48,683 nucleotides of DNA from Lentisphaerota bacterium (GCA_012729265.1 JAAYDL010000227.1:1-48683); one strand, 5' to 3'; shown: positions 26,471 to 36,683, counted from the stretch's first letter. The notes: generated from the sequence alone by a model not told the origin. Made by a program: numbers and translations.

Positions 26471-29400
26471 ATGCAGGACGCACGCGAAAAAATCTTTCAA
26501 CAGGATATCATAAATCATCTGATCGCCAACGGATGGTTGCTTGGAGAATCATCGGAGTATGATCAGAAGCATGCGCTCTACGCCGAAGATCTTGTCGGCT
26601 ACCTGAGCGAGACCCAGTCCGAGCAGTGGGCAAAGTTTTGTGCGATGAACCCGAAGGGTGTGAAGGATGCGCTTCTCAAATCGGTAGGCCGTCAGCTGGA
26701 CAAGAAGGGAACGCTCCATGTCTTGCGAAATACGATCAAGGATCGGGGCGCAAAGTTCCGCCTGTGTCAGTTTAAACCTGATCACGACCTGAATCCCGAC
26801 ACGATGTCACGCTATAGAGCGAACCGTCTGCGCGTGGTGCCTGAGCTGAACTATTCGCCGACCGATTATAACGGGCGGTTGGACTTGGCGTTGTTTGTGA
26901 ACGGAATCCCTGTAGCGACACTGGAGCTGAAGTCGGAGTTTAAACAGTCGGTGGAGCGGGCAGTTCGACAGTATCGGGTTGATCGAAAGCCGATGAGCAA
27001 TAGCGGGAAGCCTGAGCCGCTGCTGACGTTTAAGCGGGGCGCACTGGTTCATTTTGCGGTCAGCCAATATGAAATACAGATGACCACCAAGCTGGAAGGA
27101 AAGTCCACGTTCTTTCTGCCGTTCAATAAAGGCGGTGCCGATGGCGGTGCTGGAAACATTACACCTCCCGATGGCGGCTATGCGACGAAGTATCTCTGGG
27201 AGGAAGTGCTTGCTCCTGATAACTGGTTGAAGATTCTGGGTCGGTTTATTCATTTGCAGGTGGATCAGAAGGAGGATGCGCTGGGCAGAAAGTACACCAA
27301 GGAGACGATGATCTTTCCGCGTTACCATCAGTGGGACGTGGTCAATCGCTTGGTTGATGCAGCTCGCATGGAAGGAGCGGGGCAGAAGTATCTGGTTCAA
27401 CACAGTGCAGGCTCAGGGAAGTCAAACTCGATTGCTTGGACGGCGCATCAGTTGGCCTCGCTTTATGTCGAGGATCAGAAGGTTTTCAACTCGGTCATTG
27501 TCGTGACGGACCGCACAGTGCTCGATAATCAGTTGCAGGAAACGATCTATCAGTTTGATCATGCCAGTGGTGTGGTGTGCAGGGTCAATCGAGATGAAGG
27601 CGAAGGGTCTAAGTCGGCTCAGTTGGCCAATGCGTTGGAAGCGGCCACGCCGATCATTATTGTGACCATACAAACCTTCCCGTTTGTGCTGGAAGCGATT
27701 CGTCAACGCACGACACTAAAAGGGCGCAAGTATGCCGTGATTGCGGACGAGGCGCATTCGTCTCAGAGCGGGCAAACGGCTCGACAACTTCGGGAAGTGC
27801 TGAATGCAGAGCAGTGGAACGATGACGAGGAAGTGACTTCCGAAGATTTAATGGCGGCGGCAATGGCATCGCGGGGTAAAGCGGAGAATCTGAGCTTTTT
27901 TGCATTCACGGCCACCCCGAAGGCGAAGACGATTGAGCTGTTTGGTCGCTGCCCTGATCCTGATGCACCGCCCAGCGATGGAAACATCCCGCAGGCCTTT
28001 CATGTCTACACGATGCGGCAGGCCATTGAGGAAGGCTTTATTCTGGATGTACTGAAAAACTATACGACCTACGATATGGCGTTGAAGCTGGCTCAGAAGC
28101 TTTCTGAAGCTGACAGCGAGGTGGAGCGCAAACGGGCATCGATTCGCATAGGCCAGTGGTTGCGGTTACACCCGACCAATATCACGCGCAAGGTGGAAAT
28201 CATTATTACCCATTTCCGCGAATGTGTTGCGCCTCTGCTTGGAGGCAAAGCCAAGGCCATGGTGGTGACGGGGAGTCGTAAGGAAGCGGTGCGCTATAAG
28301 CTGGCATTCGATAAACACATTCAGGAAAAGGGATATGCTGGCATTCAGGCGATGGTTGCCTTTTCGGGCGACGTGGAAGACCTTGAGTCGGGCCCAGATC
28401 CATTCAATGAGCGGAACATGAACCCCACCCTGAAAGGGCGGGACATGCGCAAGGCGTTTGATACGGATGAGTATCAGGTCATGCTGGTGGCCAACAAGTT
28501 CCAGACCGGGTTTGATCAGCCGAAGCTGTGCGCGATGTATGTGGATAAAAAGCTGAAGGGCGTAGACTGTATTCAAACACTCTCCAGACTGAATCGAACC
28601 TATGCAGGCAAACAGACCTTCGTGTTGGATTTTGTGAACGATCCTGAAGATATTCTTGGAGCTTTCCGACCGTATTACAGGACGGCTGAACTGGCGGAAG
28701 TCTCGAACCCTAATCTGATCTATGAGCTGCATGATAAGCTGTGCGATGAGCGTATCTTTGAGTGGCATGAGGTCGAAGCCTTTGCGCTGGCATTCTATGA
28801 CACCAAGCAGGGGCAGGATGCGTTGACCTCGATCTGTAGACCCGCAGTAGACCGTTGGCGGTGCCGTTATGTTCCCATTCTGAGATCCCTTGAAGAAGCC
28901 GAACACGAGAAGCTCTCCGCTCAGGCACAGGGCGACAAGGTGTCTGAACACAATGCTGAGGAGAGAATCAAGGTGTTCAAGGCGGAGAAAAACGCGCTGG
29001 ACATTTTCAAGAAGGATTTGGGCAGCTATGTTCGATTCTACGAGTTTATGTCGCAGTTGGTGGACTATGATGACGAGGAGCTGGAAAAGCTTTCCCTGTA
29101 CGCACACCACCTGCGCCCGCTTCTGCACGAAGACAAGGAGTTCATTGAGATCGATCTGTCGGGTATCGAAATGACGCATTATCGTCTCAGCAAGCAGAGC
29201 ACTCGAAGCCTGAAGCTTGACGAAGATGCCGACGAGGACTATCGGCTGACGGGCATCACAAGTATTGGCGAAGGACGTTTCAAGGATCAGGAGCTGGAGT
29301 TTCTATCGGTCATCATCGCGAAACTGAATGAGATCTTTGCGGGGGAATTTACCGACAACGATATGATCAACTATGCCACCACCATCGCTGACAAGGTGCG

Positions 29401-29608
29401 AGAAAATCAAACGGTCATGGATCAGTTGAAAAACAACTCTCCAGATCAGGCTATGCTCGGCGACCTGCCCGGAGCCATCGAGTCGGCTGTGATCAACAGC
29501 ATGGACATCCACTCCAACTTTGCCAACCAACTGCTTGAAGACGAACACAAGGCTGCTGCCTTTGGAAAACTCCTTCTTGAGATGCTGCTCCAAGGACTTG
29601 CGGCCTGA
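26471..29608 (+). CDS. hsdR: Type I restriction enzyme, DNA translocase/endonuclease subunit
   Basis: 1045 residues. The N-terminal nuclease domain shows the PD-ExK pattern in GRLDLALFVNG and TLELKSE (about 138-160). The motor has Walker A SAGSGKS (312-318), DEAH (426-429), a motif III-like FTATP and later ANKFQTGFDQP and LSRLNRTY. The C-terminal helical part binds the methylase. With HsdM and HsdS it translocates DNA and cuts unmethylated phage DNA. It is separated from hsdS by four kilobases of SIR2 and ImmA/PIN genes, all in the same direction. No strong ribosome site is seen; repeat R1 forms its leader. Confidence 0.96.
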   Translation: MQDAREKIFQQDIINHLIANGWLLGESSEYDQKHALYAEDLVGYLSETQSEQWAKFCAMNPKGVKDALLKSVGRQLDKKGTLHVLRNTIKDRGAKFRLCQFKPDHDLNPDTMSRYRANRLRVVPELNYSPTDYNGRLDLALFVNGIPVATLELKSEFKQSVERAVRQYRVDRKPMSNSGKPEPLLTFKRGALVHFAVSQYEIQMTTKLEGKSTFFLPFNKGGADGGAGNITPPDGGYATKYLWEEVLAPDNWLKILGRFIHLQVDQKEDALGRKYTKETMIFPRYHQWDVVNRLVDAARMEGAGQKYLVQHSAGSGKSNSIAWTAHQLASLYVEDQKVFNSVIVVTDRTVLDNQLQETIYQFDHASGVVCRVNRDEGEGSKSAQLANALEAATPIIIVTIQTFPFVLEAIRQRTTLKGRKYAVIADEAHSSQSGQTARQLREVLNAEQWNDDEEVTSEDLMAAAMASRGKAENLSFFAFTATPKAKTIELFGRCPDPDAPPSDGNIPQAFHVYTMRQAIEEGFILDVLKNYTTYDMALKLAQKLSEADSEVERKRASIRIGQWLRLHPTNITRKVEIIITHFRECVAPLLGGKAKAMVVTGSRKEAVRYKLAFDKHIQEKGYAGIQAMVAFSGDVEDLESGPDPFNERNMNPTLKGRDMRKAFDTDEYQVMLVANKFQTGFDQPKLCAMYVDKKLKGVDCIQTLSRLNRTYAGKQTFVLDFVNDPEDILGAFRPYYRTAELAEVSNPNLIYELHDKLCDERIFEWHEVEAFALAFYDTKQGQDALTSICRPAVDRWRCRYVPILRSLEEAEHEKLSAQAQGDKVSEHNAEERIKVFKAEKNALDIFKKDLGSYVRFYEFMSQLVDYDDEELEKLSLYAHHLRPLLHEDKEFIEIDLSGIEMTHYRLSKQSTRSLKLDEDADEDYRLTGITSIGEGRFKDQELEFLSVIIAKLNEIFAGEFTDNDMINYATTIADKVRENQTVMDQLKNNSPDQAMLGDLPGAIESAVINSMDIHSNFANQLLEDEHKAAAFGKLLLEMLLQGLAA

Positions 29609-29799
29609 TCCGTAAATTTCAGGAAATTTCTTCAAACCCTTATATATACGTTGATGGATGCTGGAAGTCCCTCCATACCCCTCGGGCAGCGGATGGTCTG
29701 CGATTTATGCTCAATAATGACCAGAATCTGATGTCACCCTAAACCGATACTTGCTCATTTGATACAGATGCATCACTGCACAAACAACTGAATTCCGAT

Positions 29800-31551
29800 T
29801 CAGACGTCCGGCGGAAGGGGCGACGTTGGTTCTTTTCTTTTGCGCTTACATGCCTTGGAACGGAAAGTGATCAGCGTACCGATGCTCAGGAGCACACAGA
29901 CATAGGCAAAAAAGTCGCCGCGCCGGGTGTAAAAAGTCAGCGGCTCATCTTCGTGGCGCGGAAAAAGTTGAGCGACAGAATAGCCCTCGGTCCGCGGCGC
30001 AATGCGCGACGAAACAAATGGATAAGGATTAATCGCGCCAGATGCGTCGATCAATCCACTCACCCCGGTATTACAACAGCGCACCATCGGCACGCGGTTT
30101 TCGACACAGCGGAAAACGGCATGGGCCAAATGCTGTTCCGATTGCGCCGAAGGATCGAACCACCCATCGTTGGTTTGGTTCACCAGCCAGCGGGCCCCAT
30201 TGAGTACCGACTGCGAGGCCAGCGACGCGACCGTGTCTTCAAAGCAGATCAGCACCGAGAAGGGCGCGCGCTGTATTCCCTCGACCGGATCGGGCAGCGG
30301 GAAAACCGTGCGTACCAGTCCCGGCGAAATATCGCCTTCCACCGCCGTAAATTTTCGGATACCGGGGAACGGCACATATTCGCCGAACGGAACCAGATGC
30401 TGTTTATCATATTTCATCAGCTCATTTCCGTTCCCGCCGACCAGAATCGAACTGTTAAACCAGGACGGAGTTTCATCCCTTGAAATCATGAAATCGATCG
30501 TCCCTACCAACAGCGGCGTTCCGCCGGCGACAATCTCGTTCACCAACGCCCGGCTGGCATAGCTCTGTCCGGCATGCAGTGGATCAGGCAGCGCGGTTTC
30601 CGGCCAGACAATCAGATCCAAATCAAATTTTCCGCCCGCACTATCTTGAAGATTATCCACCGCCAGCGAAAGTCGGCGGAGCGTCTCGCGCATCTTGACC
30701 GCGTCCTGTTGCGTGATCATATTCTTCAGCGTCTGTTCCACATTCGGTTGAACAAAGCCCACCCGCACACTTTCGGACGGTTTGGGCCGGTCCAAAATAA
30801 CGCCGAGACCGTACATCATTGAAAGCGCAACCAGCGTCAGCCCGATCATCAGCTCAAAGTGCATGCGGTATTTGCGCAGACGCGTACCGTGCGTGTACTG
30901 CCGAAGCGTTACAAACAGCGCCATATTCATCCACACCACCACTGCAGAAACCATATAAACGCCGCCGATCCCCGCAAGCTGAATCAGCGCCGGAGAGGTA
31001 TACTGACTCACCCCCAACGCATTCCACGGAAACCCGGTGAACAAAACGCTGCGGAAATATTCCAGCGCAACCCAAGCCACCGATGACGCCAGCATAAAAC
31101 GAACATTCTTCAGCACATCGTCACCCACCCAGCGGCGGATGCCCACGGAGCAGATCATCGCAAATGGAATAAAATAGAGTGCGCAGTAGATCGACAAACC
31201 GGCATAGCCCAGCACCGCACACGCCTTCAGCCCGGGATGATCCACCACGCCCAGCAGCCGACTCAGCCAGGAGAGCGAACACATATAAAAGACAAACCCG
31301 GAGAGCAGCCCCAGCCACGCCGCCCGCCGCAGGCGCACCGACTGCACGGAAAACACCAGCGGCACCAGCGCCGCAAACGCCAGCAGCGAAAATCCCGTGC
31401 CAGGAAACGCCAGCGCCAGCAGAATGCCCGAAAGAATGCTTCCGGCAACCCGCGCAATCAGGGTCCGAAACAACGGATGTTCGCCCAACTGCACCGGCTC
31501 CAGCCCGTGCTTTTTCCGCCTCTTATGATATTCCGCTAATGATCCGATCAT
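29800..31551 (-). CDS. lnt: Apolipoprotein N-acyltransferase
   Basis: 583 residues, longer than the usual 510-540. About six N-terminal and one C-terminal membrane helices surround a periplasmic nitrilase-type domain (about 262-530). The catalytic triad is visible: E318 (WPETALP), K383 (YDKQHLVPFGEYVP) and C436 (ICFEDT). It adds the third acyl chain to lipoproteins, completing their maturation, as expected in a diderm. A basic tail (KACKRKRK) faces the cytoplasm. The gene is 23 bases after the unknown gene that overlaps nrdR, so it is probably part of that operon. The 190 bases beyond its stop show nothing. Confidence 0.95.
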   Translation of the reverse strand: MIGSLAEYHKRRKKHGLEPVQLGEHPLFRTLIARVAGSILSGILLALAFPGTGFSLLAFAALVPLVFSVQSVRLRRAAWLGLLSGFVFYMCSLSWLSRLLGVVDHPGLKACAVLGYAGLSIYCALYFIPFAMICSVGIRRWVGDDVLKNVRFMLASSVAWVALEYFRSVLFTGFPWNALGVSQYTSPALIQLAGIGGVYMVSAVVVWMNMALFVTLRQYTHGTRLRKYRMHFELMIGLTLVALSMMYGLGVILDRPKPSESVRVGFVQPNVEQTLKNMITQQDAVKMRETLRRLSLAVDNLQDSAGGKFDLDLIVWPETALPDPLHAGQSYASRALVNEIVAGGTPLLVGTIDFMISRDETPSWFNSSILVGGNGNELMKYDKQHLVPFGEYVPFPGIRKFTAVEGDISPGLVRTVFPLPDPVEGIQRAPFSVLICFEDTVASLASQSVLNGARWLVNQTNDGWFDPSAQSEQHLAHAVFRCVENRVPMVRCCNTGVSGLIDASGAINPYPFVSSRIAPRTEGYSVAQLFPRHEDEPLTFYTRRGDFFAYVCVLLSIGTLITFRSKACKRKRKEPTSPLPPDV

Positions 31552-31574
31552 TTCGTCACCCGTATCAAAAAAGT

Positions 31575-32252
31575 CTATAAATCCAGATTCATCAAAACCG
31601 GCACCGTGCGCCAGCCCCGCGCTTCCTGTTGCCGCAAAAACAGATCGCCGATAAACGAAAGCAGATCGTCGGCGCTTGTGAAAGTCCGACCCTGCTTCTT
31701 TTTCGGCTCCAGATTAAATGTCTCCAGCCCCTTGAGCCCCAGCACCCCCTCACCGGCCGTTGCATCCCAAAAAACAAACATATGCTCGATGATCGAGCGG
31801 AGCGAGCGGTAGAGCAGCATCTCGTGCTGCTCCGCCTCCGAAAGCGCCAACCGCCCCAGATCGAGCGTCCACATTCGGTCAAGCTGTGCACCCGCCCAGT
31901 CCGCCGGGCGAATAATGCCGAGCGAGAAGAAAGGGAGCAGTGAAGGGAAATGGTGCAGCTCGCAGAGCACCTCCAGCCAGCGCTCGAGATGCCGTTTGTG
32001 CGGGTTGAGCGACTCCAGAACACGCGCGGCACAATCGCGCTCGTTTACGGCACAGAAGGCACGGGCCACCAGCAGATTCAGATCGGAGCGCTGCACGCCA
32101 TGCGGATGATTCTGCCGGCAATAGAGCGCCACGGCAGCGATCAGGTTTTCCAACTTGGGGTTCGGTGGAATATTCAGCGAACAAAACAACGCCTGTAGAT
32201 GCGCCGTCCACGCCTCCTGCTCCGCTAAAATTTCGCTCCGAACGCTGATCAT
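31575..32252 (-). CDS. Unknown protein, translationally coupled to nrdR
   Basis: 225 residues, not recognised. It is soluble by composition, mostly helical, and rich in Leu, Arg and Trp, without signal peptide or membrane helix. Features: repeated helical pairs between about 45 and 125 (ARAFCAVNERDCAARVLESL looks TPR-like), then a segment WDATAGEGVLGLKGLETFN and a C-terminal helix RTFTSADDLLSFIGDLFL. The ATG overlaps the nrdR stop (ATGA), and lnt follows by 23 bases. The context links it to neither dNTP control nor envelope maturation in an obvious way. Confidence 0.75.
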   Translation of the reverse strand: MISVRSEILAEQEAWTAHLQALFCSLNIPPNPKLENLIAAVALYCRQNHPHGVQRSDLNLLVARAFCAVNERDCAARVLESLNPHKRHLERWLEVLCELHHFPSLLPFFSLGIIRPADWAGAQLDRMWTLDLGRLALSEAEQHEMLLYRSLRSIIEHMFVFWDATAGEGVLGLKGLETFNLEPKKKQGRTFTSADDLLSFIGDLFLRQQEARGWRTVPVLMNLDL

Positions 32253-32704
32253 TCGCGACCAATCAGGCGTTCCACTTCGTTCATAAACTGCCCGGCATCA
32301 CGGAAGCGTCGATAAACCGAGGCGTAGCGGATATAGGCGACCTCATCGAGTTTCTCCAGCGCGGACATCACCTTTTTCCCCAGCACAATACTCGGAATCT
32401 CTTTTTCAAACTCGACCTCGACCTCCTGAAGAATCGAATCACAAACCCGTTCAATCTGCTCGACGCTGATATGCCGCTTGCGGCAGGCAACGCTCAGACT
32501 CTGCACCAGCTTCGCCCGGCTCAGCTCCTCCCGTCGCCCGTCTCGCTTTGTTACCTGAAGCTGCGCACGCAAAATCTCCTCATAGGTTGTAAAACGGTGA
32601 TCGCATTTCAGGCAGACCCGCCGACGGCGTATCGCGTCTCCATTGCGGACTTCCCGACTGTCAATCACCCGGTTTTCCCGTCCTTCGCATTTAGGACATC
32701 TCAT
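32249..32704 (-). CDS. nrdR: Transcriptional repressor NrdR
   Basis: 151 residues, family length. N-terminal zinc ribbon with C3, C6, C31 and C34 (MRCPKC ... CLKC) and the basic RRRRVC stretch that contacts DNA; an ATP-cone (about 46-136) senses ATP/dATP. It represses ribonucleotide reductase genes by binding paired boxes. Two such boxes lie upstream of nrdD at 2599-2646 in this window. Here it heads a group with an unknown gene and lnt, downstream of the rpsT terminator. Confidence 0.97.
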   Translation of the reverse strand: MRCPKCEGRENRVIDSREVRNGDAIRRRRVCLKCDHRFTTYEEILRAQLQVTKRDGRREELSRAKLVQSLSVACRKRHISVEQIERVCDSILQEVEVEFEKEIPSIVLGKKVMSALEKLDEVAYIRYASVYRRFRDAGQFMNEVERLIGRE

Positions 32705-32771
32705 TTGGTTATCTCCCTCAGAACGTAGCGGCAGACGTTAGACGCAAACCCCCGGTGCAAACAACAAAAAA

Positions 32772-32793
32772 AGCCCGCTCTTCAGCGGGCTTC
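32772..32793 (-). terminator. Rho-independent terminator of rpsT
   Basis: Perfect 9-bp stem AAGCCCGCT / AGCGGGCTT with loop CTTC, followed on the minus strand by a run of T. It lies 25 bases after the rpsT stop. Confidence 0.85.
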
Positions 32794-32818
32794 TCGCAAA
32801 GCAAATTGATCCGTCGGT

Positions 32819-33088
32819 TTAAGCGGACACAATTTTACGCAGTCCATTCGCAGCATCCCTCTTACGGCGGATGGCGGTATTTTTCTTAATCACCCCTGCT
32901 TTGGCTGCCTTATCGAGTACTGAGCTGTAGGTACGCAGTGCTTCTGCACCCTTTTCGCTGTTTTTATCTTCCAACGCTTCCAACATGGCGCGTCGGGCGT
33001 TCTTAATGCGGGTACGGACCTGCACATTGCGGTCGTGGCGCACTTCGTTCTGGCGCATTCTCTTTTCGGCGCTTTTCAGATTCGGCAT
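32819..33088 (-). CDS. rpsT: 30S ribosomal protein S20
   Basis: 89 residues, highly basic helical protein that binds 16S rRNA early in small-subunit assembly. The N-terminus MPNLKSAEKRMRQNE and the C-terminal KKNTAIRRKRDAANGL are diagnostic. It lies between lepB and nrdR on the minus strand with its own terminator. Confidence 0.97.
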   Translation of the reverse strand: MPNLKSAEKRMRQNEVRHDRNVQVRTRIKNARRAMLEALEDKNSEKGAEALRTYSSVLDKAAKAGVIKKNTAIRRKRDAANGLRKIVSA

Positions 33089-33199
33089 ATCAAATCACTC
33101 CGTTTAATCAAATTCGTTCCAATTTTTGGAAAAGAAGAGCTGGATAATAGCGAGGCCGCATTTCAAGTCAACCCGCAAATCCAGCAAAAAATTGCCCCT

Positions 33200-34354
33200 T
33201 TATTCCACAGGCCCCCAGTGTTCGCGGAACGGCCAATAGACAAAAAAGGCGGATCCCTGAAAATCACCGCGCGGAACCCCGCCAAAATAGCGCCCATCCA
33301 GACTGTTTCTGGTATGGTCGCCCATCATCAAATATTCGTCGTCGTCCAACTGAATATAAGCGTCATCATTTCTCAATTTTCCGGCAAAGGTGTGTCCTTC
33401 ATAGAGCGGGCTCTCATTAATCATCTTGAAGACGGGCGGCTCCTCAATTGTCACTCCGTCCGCCAGCAAATAGCGATCGTCCTTAATCTGTATCTTTTCG
33501 CCCGGCATACCGACCATCCGCTTGATGTAAAATTCCCCTTTGGGCACATCCGGATAATCAATGTTGCGCGTATCAAACACGGCAATATCTCCTCGCTCCG
33601 GCTGCGAAAAATTATACTTCATTTTATTGACCAAAATATGATCGCCCGCAATAACCTCCCCCGTAGCAATCACATCGCCCTTTTCAACATGGGTTTTCCC
33701 GCTCTCGTTAAGGCTCTGGTTAACCAAATCCGCCATATATATCGGAATTTTTTGCTGCTCTTCGCCAATGTTGATGACCGCCTTTGTTCGGGTCAGAGGG
33801 AACGCATAAACCAGCTCTCCGGTTTTCGAATTCATGTACGGATTGCCCGTCATCGGATCATAGAAAGGAATTAAATCCCCTGACGTCTTTGCCCGCACTT
33901 CTTTGTAGGACGTACCCGTGGCCAGCCACTGAAAAAACTTAAACGGGAGTCGATCCATGATCGTCGGCGCAGCCTGAGCTTCCACCAGAATCCCGTTCAG
34001 TGTCGGCTGCATGGAGCCGGTCGGAATTTTGTAGGGCTGGAAGAAAAACGCGCGGATCGCCATAGCCGCACCAATGGCCACAATGAGTACTTCCACATTT
34101 TCCCGCATTCCTGAACGGTTGGAGGAAGGATAGATCTTTTCCGTCGCATCCTGGAGCACTTTTACCGCCGCTTTAATCTCGCTGTTCGGCCCGCCCGCTT
34201 TACGGAAAGAGCGCACGGCCTCTTCAGCTTGAGCGAGTTCATCAAGGTCTCTAGGTGCAGCAATATCTTCGCGCATGTTGCGCGCATGACGGGCGGCGTG
34301 GAGGTATTCCTTAAGCTCCTTGCGCATTCTCCGTTTTTCTAAAAATGGAATCAT
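33200..34354 (-). CDS. lepB: Signal peptidase I
   Basis: 384 residues. A cytoplasmic, charged N-terminal extension of about 85 residues precedes the single membrane helix (about 86-104). Catalytic Ser114 is in PTGSMQPTL and the general base Lys278 in YIKRMVGMPGE; later GDHTRNSLDGRYFG is box E. Between Ser and Lys lies an insertion of about 100 residues not found in short LepB proteins. It removes signal peptides at the outer face of the inner membrane. It follows lepA by 22 bases, the classic lepA-lepB pairing. Confidence 0.95.
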   Translation of the reverse strand: MIPFLEKRRMRKELKEYLHAARHARNMREDIAAPRDLDELAQAEEAVRSFRKAGGPNSEIKAAVKVLQDATEKIYPSSNRSGMRENVEVLIVAIGAAMAIRAFFFQPYKIPTGSMQPTLNGILVEAQAAPTIMDRLPFKFFQWLATGTSYKEVRAKTSGDLIPFYDPMTGNPYMNSKTGELVYAFPLTRTKAVINIGEEQQKIPIYMADLVNQSLNESGKTHVEKGDVIATGEVIAGDHILVNKMKYNFSQPERGDIAVFDTRNIDYPDVPKGEFYIKRMVGMPGEKIQIKDDRYLLADGVTIEEPPVFKMINESPLYEGHTFAGKLRNDDAYIQLDDDEYLMMGDHTRNSLDGRYFGGVPRGDFQGSAFFVYWPFREHWGPVE

Positions 34355-34376
34355 GATGATCCTTTTGTGAGACGTC

Positions 34377-36182
34377 TCACTGATTATTCGTCTTCAGGAC
34401 GGCAATGAACGCCTCCTGCGGGATATTCACCTTACCGATCGCTTTAAGTTTCTTTTTACCTTCCTTCTGGCGCTCAAGCAACTTGCGCTTACGAGAAATA
34501 TCACCGCCGTAACATTTAGCCGTTACGTCTTTGCGATACGCGCGAATGGTTTCGCGGGCGATAATTTTCCCGTTCACCGCCGCCTGAAGCGCCACCGCAA
34601 AAGCTTGGCGCGGAATGACATCGAGCAGCGATTTACACATTTGCCGCCCGCGGGACTCCGCCTTGGAACGGTGCACGATGCTTGAAAAGGCATCGACCAC
34701 TTCGCCGTGAATCATGATATCCATTCTGACCAGATCCGACATTTGGTAATCGGCATATTCATAATCCATCGAAGCATAGCCGCGCGAAATCGTTTTGAGC
34801 CGGTCATAAAAATCGATCAGCACTTCATTGAGCGGCAGGTAGCAGGTGAGCATCACGCGGTGCGCATCAATGGTATCGGTCTTCGTTACTTCGCCGCGTC
34901 GCTCCATCACCAGTTGAAGCATATCGCCCATATAATCCGTCGGCGTAATGATGGTCGCATTGATCATCGGTTCCTCGATATACTCAATCAGACTTAGGTC
35001 CGGCAGACGCATCGGGTTGTCGATTTCCAGCGTGTTGCCCGTTTTATCCACCACCTTGTAAACCACGTTCGGATAAGAAGAGATAATATCGAGGGAAAAC
35101 TCGCGTCGCAGGCGTTCCATAATAATTTCCATATGGAGCAGCCCCAGAAAACCGCAGCGGAAACCAAACCCGAGCGCAATCGATGACTCGGCCTGAAAAG
35201 AAAACGACGCATCGTTCAGCCGCAGTTTATCCATGCTCGCGCCCAGTTTTTCGTAATCGCTCGTCTCCACGGGATAGATCCCCGAAAAGACCATCGGGTG
35301 GATCTCCTTAAAACCGGGCAGCGGATCCATTGCCGGTTTTTTTGCCTGCGTCAGCGTATCGCCGATCTGGATCTCCGACGCATCCTTCATGTTGGCAATC
35401 ACATAACCGACGGCGCCCTCTTCGAGCGTCTTGCACTTATACATTTCGGGCGTAAAAATGCCGACTTCCTTAATTTCATAATCCTGCTCTGTGCTCATGA
35501 CACGGATCTTATCGCCCGCCTTCAGTTCGCCGGAAAAGACCCGCATATAGACGACCACGCCCCGAAACGCGTCATATTTGGAGTCAAACACCAGCGCCCG
35601 GGTAAAATCATCCTTCGCCGGCTCCGGCGCAGGGAAGCGCTCCACTACAGCTTCGAGCAACGCCTCAATACCAATGCCCTTCTTCGCGCTCACCTGCAGC
35701 GCGTCGGTCGCCTCAATCGCCAGAATATCCTCTATCTGCTGACTGACCTCATCGACGTTCGCATTGGGCATCTCGATCTTGTTGAGTACAGGAATAATGG
35801 CCAGCCCGTTTTCCATCGCCAGATACGTATTAGAAACCGTCTGCGCCTCAACCCCCTGCGAAGCATCCACTACCAGAATCGCGCCTTCACACGCCTGCAG
35901 ACTGCGGGAAACCTCATAAGAAAAGTCCACGTGGCCGGGCGTATCAATCAGGTTGAAGGTATAGGTTTTCCCATTCTTTGCTTTGTACTTCATCGTCACC
36001 GGATGCGCTTTGATGGTAATGCCGCGCTCGCGCTCAAGATCCATCGAGTCGAGCAGCTGTTCCTTCATCTTGCGCTGTTCCACCGTCTGGGTCAGCTCCA
36101 GCATACGGTCGGCCAGCGTCGACTTCCCGTGGTCAATATGAGCAATAATTGAAAAGTTTCGGATTAAACTGAGATCGTTCAT
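34377..36182 (-). CDS. lepA: Elongation factor 4 (LepA)
   Basis: About 601 residues from the ATG at 36182, where the family's usual start MNDLSLIRNFSIIAHIDHGKST begins only with these first residues; a GTG 51 bases upstream also has a GGAGG but at poor spacing. GTPase motifs: AHIDHGKST (G1), DTPGHVDF (G3) and LNKIEMP (G4). The C-terminal LepA domain ends with RKRKLLERQKEGKKK. It acts on stalled or mispositioned ribosomes, back-translocating or aiding biogenesis. It is the first gene of lepA-lepB-rpsT. Confidence 0.96.
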   Translation of the reverse strand: MNDLSLIRNFSIIAHIDHGKSTLADRMLELTQTVEQRKMKEQLLDSMDLERERGITIKAHPVTMKYKAKNGKTYTFNLIDTPGHVDFSYEVSRSLQACEGAILVVDASQGVEAQTVSNTYLAMENGLAIIPVLNKIEMPNANVDEVSQQIEDILAIEATDALQVSAKKGIGIEALLEAVVERFPAPEPAKDDFTRALVFDSKYDAFRGVVVYMRVFSGELKAGDKIRVMSTEQDYEIKEVGIFTPEMYKCKTLEEGAVGYVIANMKDASEIQIGDTLTQAKKPAMDPLPGFKEIHPMVFSGIYPVETSDYEKLGASMDKLRLNDASFSFQAESSIALGFGFRCGFLGLLHMEIIMERLRREFSLDIISSYPNVVYKVVDKTGNTLEIDNPMRLPDLSLIEYIEEPMINATIITPTDYMGDMLQLVMERRGEVTKTDTIDAHRVMLTCYLPLNEVLIDFYDRLKTISRGYASMDYEYADYQMSDLVRMDIMIHGEVVDAFSSIVHRSKAESRGRQMCKSLLDVIPRQAFAVALQAAVNGKIIARETIRAYRKDVTAKCYGGDISRKRKLLERQKEGKKKLKAIGKVNIPQEAFIAVLKTNNQ

Positions 36183-36683
36183 AAAAAGTTGTTGTTCAGA
36201 TTGCGGCCTTTTCCCTTTAAAAAGCGAGCGCACAAGCTAGCGGAGCCCTCCGTTGACGTCAAGTTCCTCACGCTCACGGAATTCAGCAAAAAAGCGTTAC
36301 CGATCACGACAAAGCCGCAACGTCACTAAGAAACTCTGTTCCAAAATATTCGTGTCCATCAGCGTTAATCAGCGGTTCCAACCTTATTCACCTGCGCTTC
36401 GTTTCCTTTGTGCCTTCGTGTTTAAAAATGTGCACCCAAGCTTCGCGTCTTAGCGCCTTTGCGTGATCATTCTATTTCCACTCTAACCTCTCTTATGCAC
36501 CCGCGGCATATCATTATGCCCATTCGCTGCCTTTCATACATTCGTTGCAAACATCCGAATCCCGACTAAATGAATCGAATTTATTCTGGTTTCTTGATCC
36601 GCATCAAGGTTTACCGCGTCGAGGCATGCATACTGGGGTGCATCAATTGAAAACAAAACACCAAGAACAGGAGACGATGAATC
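36183..36683. other. Intergenic region between lepA and the cupin gene
   Basis: 500 bases. The part next to lepA must carry its promoter (minus). Around 36345-36480 the sequence has the look of a dispersed intergenic element (phrases such as CCTTTGTGCCTTCGTGTTT and GCGTCTTAGCGCCTTTGCG); related phrasing recurs at 39695-39780 and 40218-40268. The cupin promoter with its FNR-type site is at 36594-36634. No gene is supported. Confidence 0.6.
36594..36634 (+). promoter_or_regulatory. FNR/DNR-type site and -10 of the cupin-CMD-ferredoxin unit
   Basis: TTGATCCGCATCAA (36594-36607) is a perfect TTGAT-N4-ATCAA palindrome. A -10 candidate CATACT lies at 36629-36634, 28.5 bp from the palindrome centre, which places the site near -41.5 as in class II FNR-activated promoters. 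The hcp promoter has the same arrangement. Confidence 0.8.
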
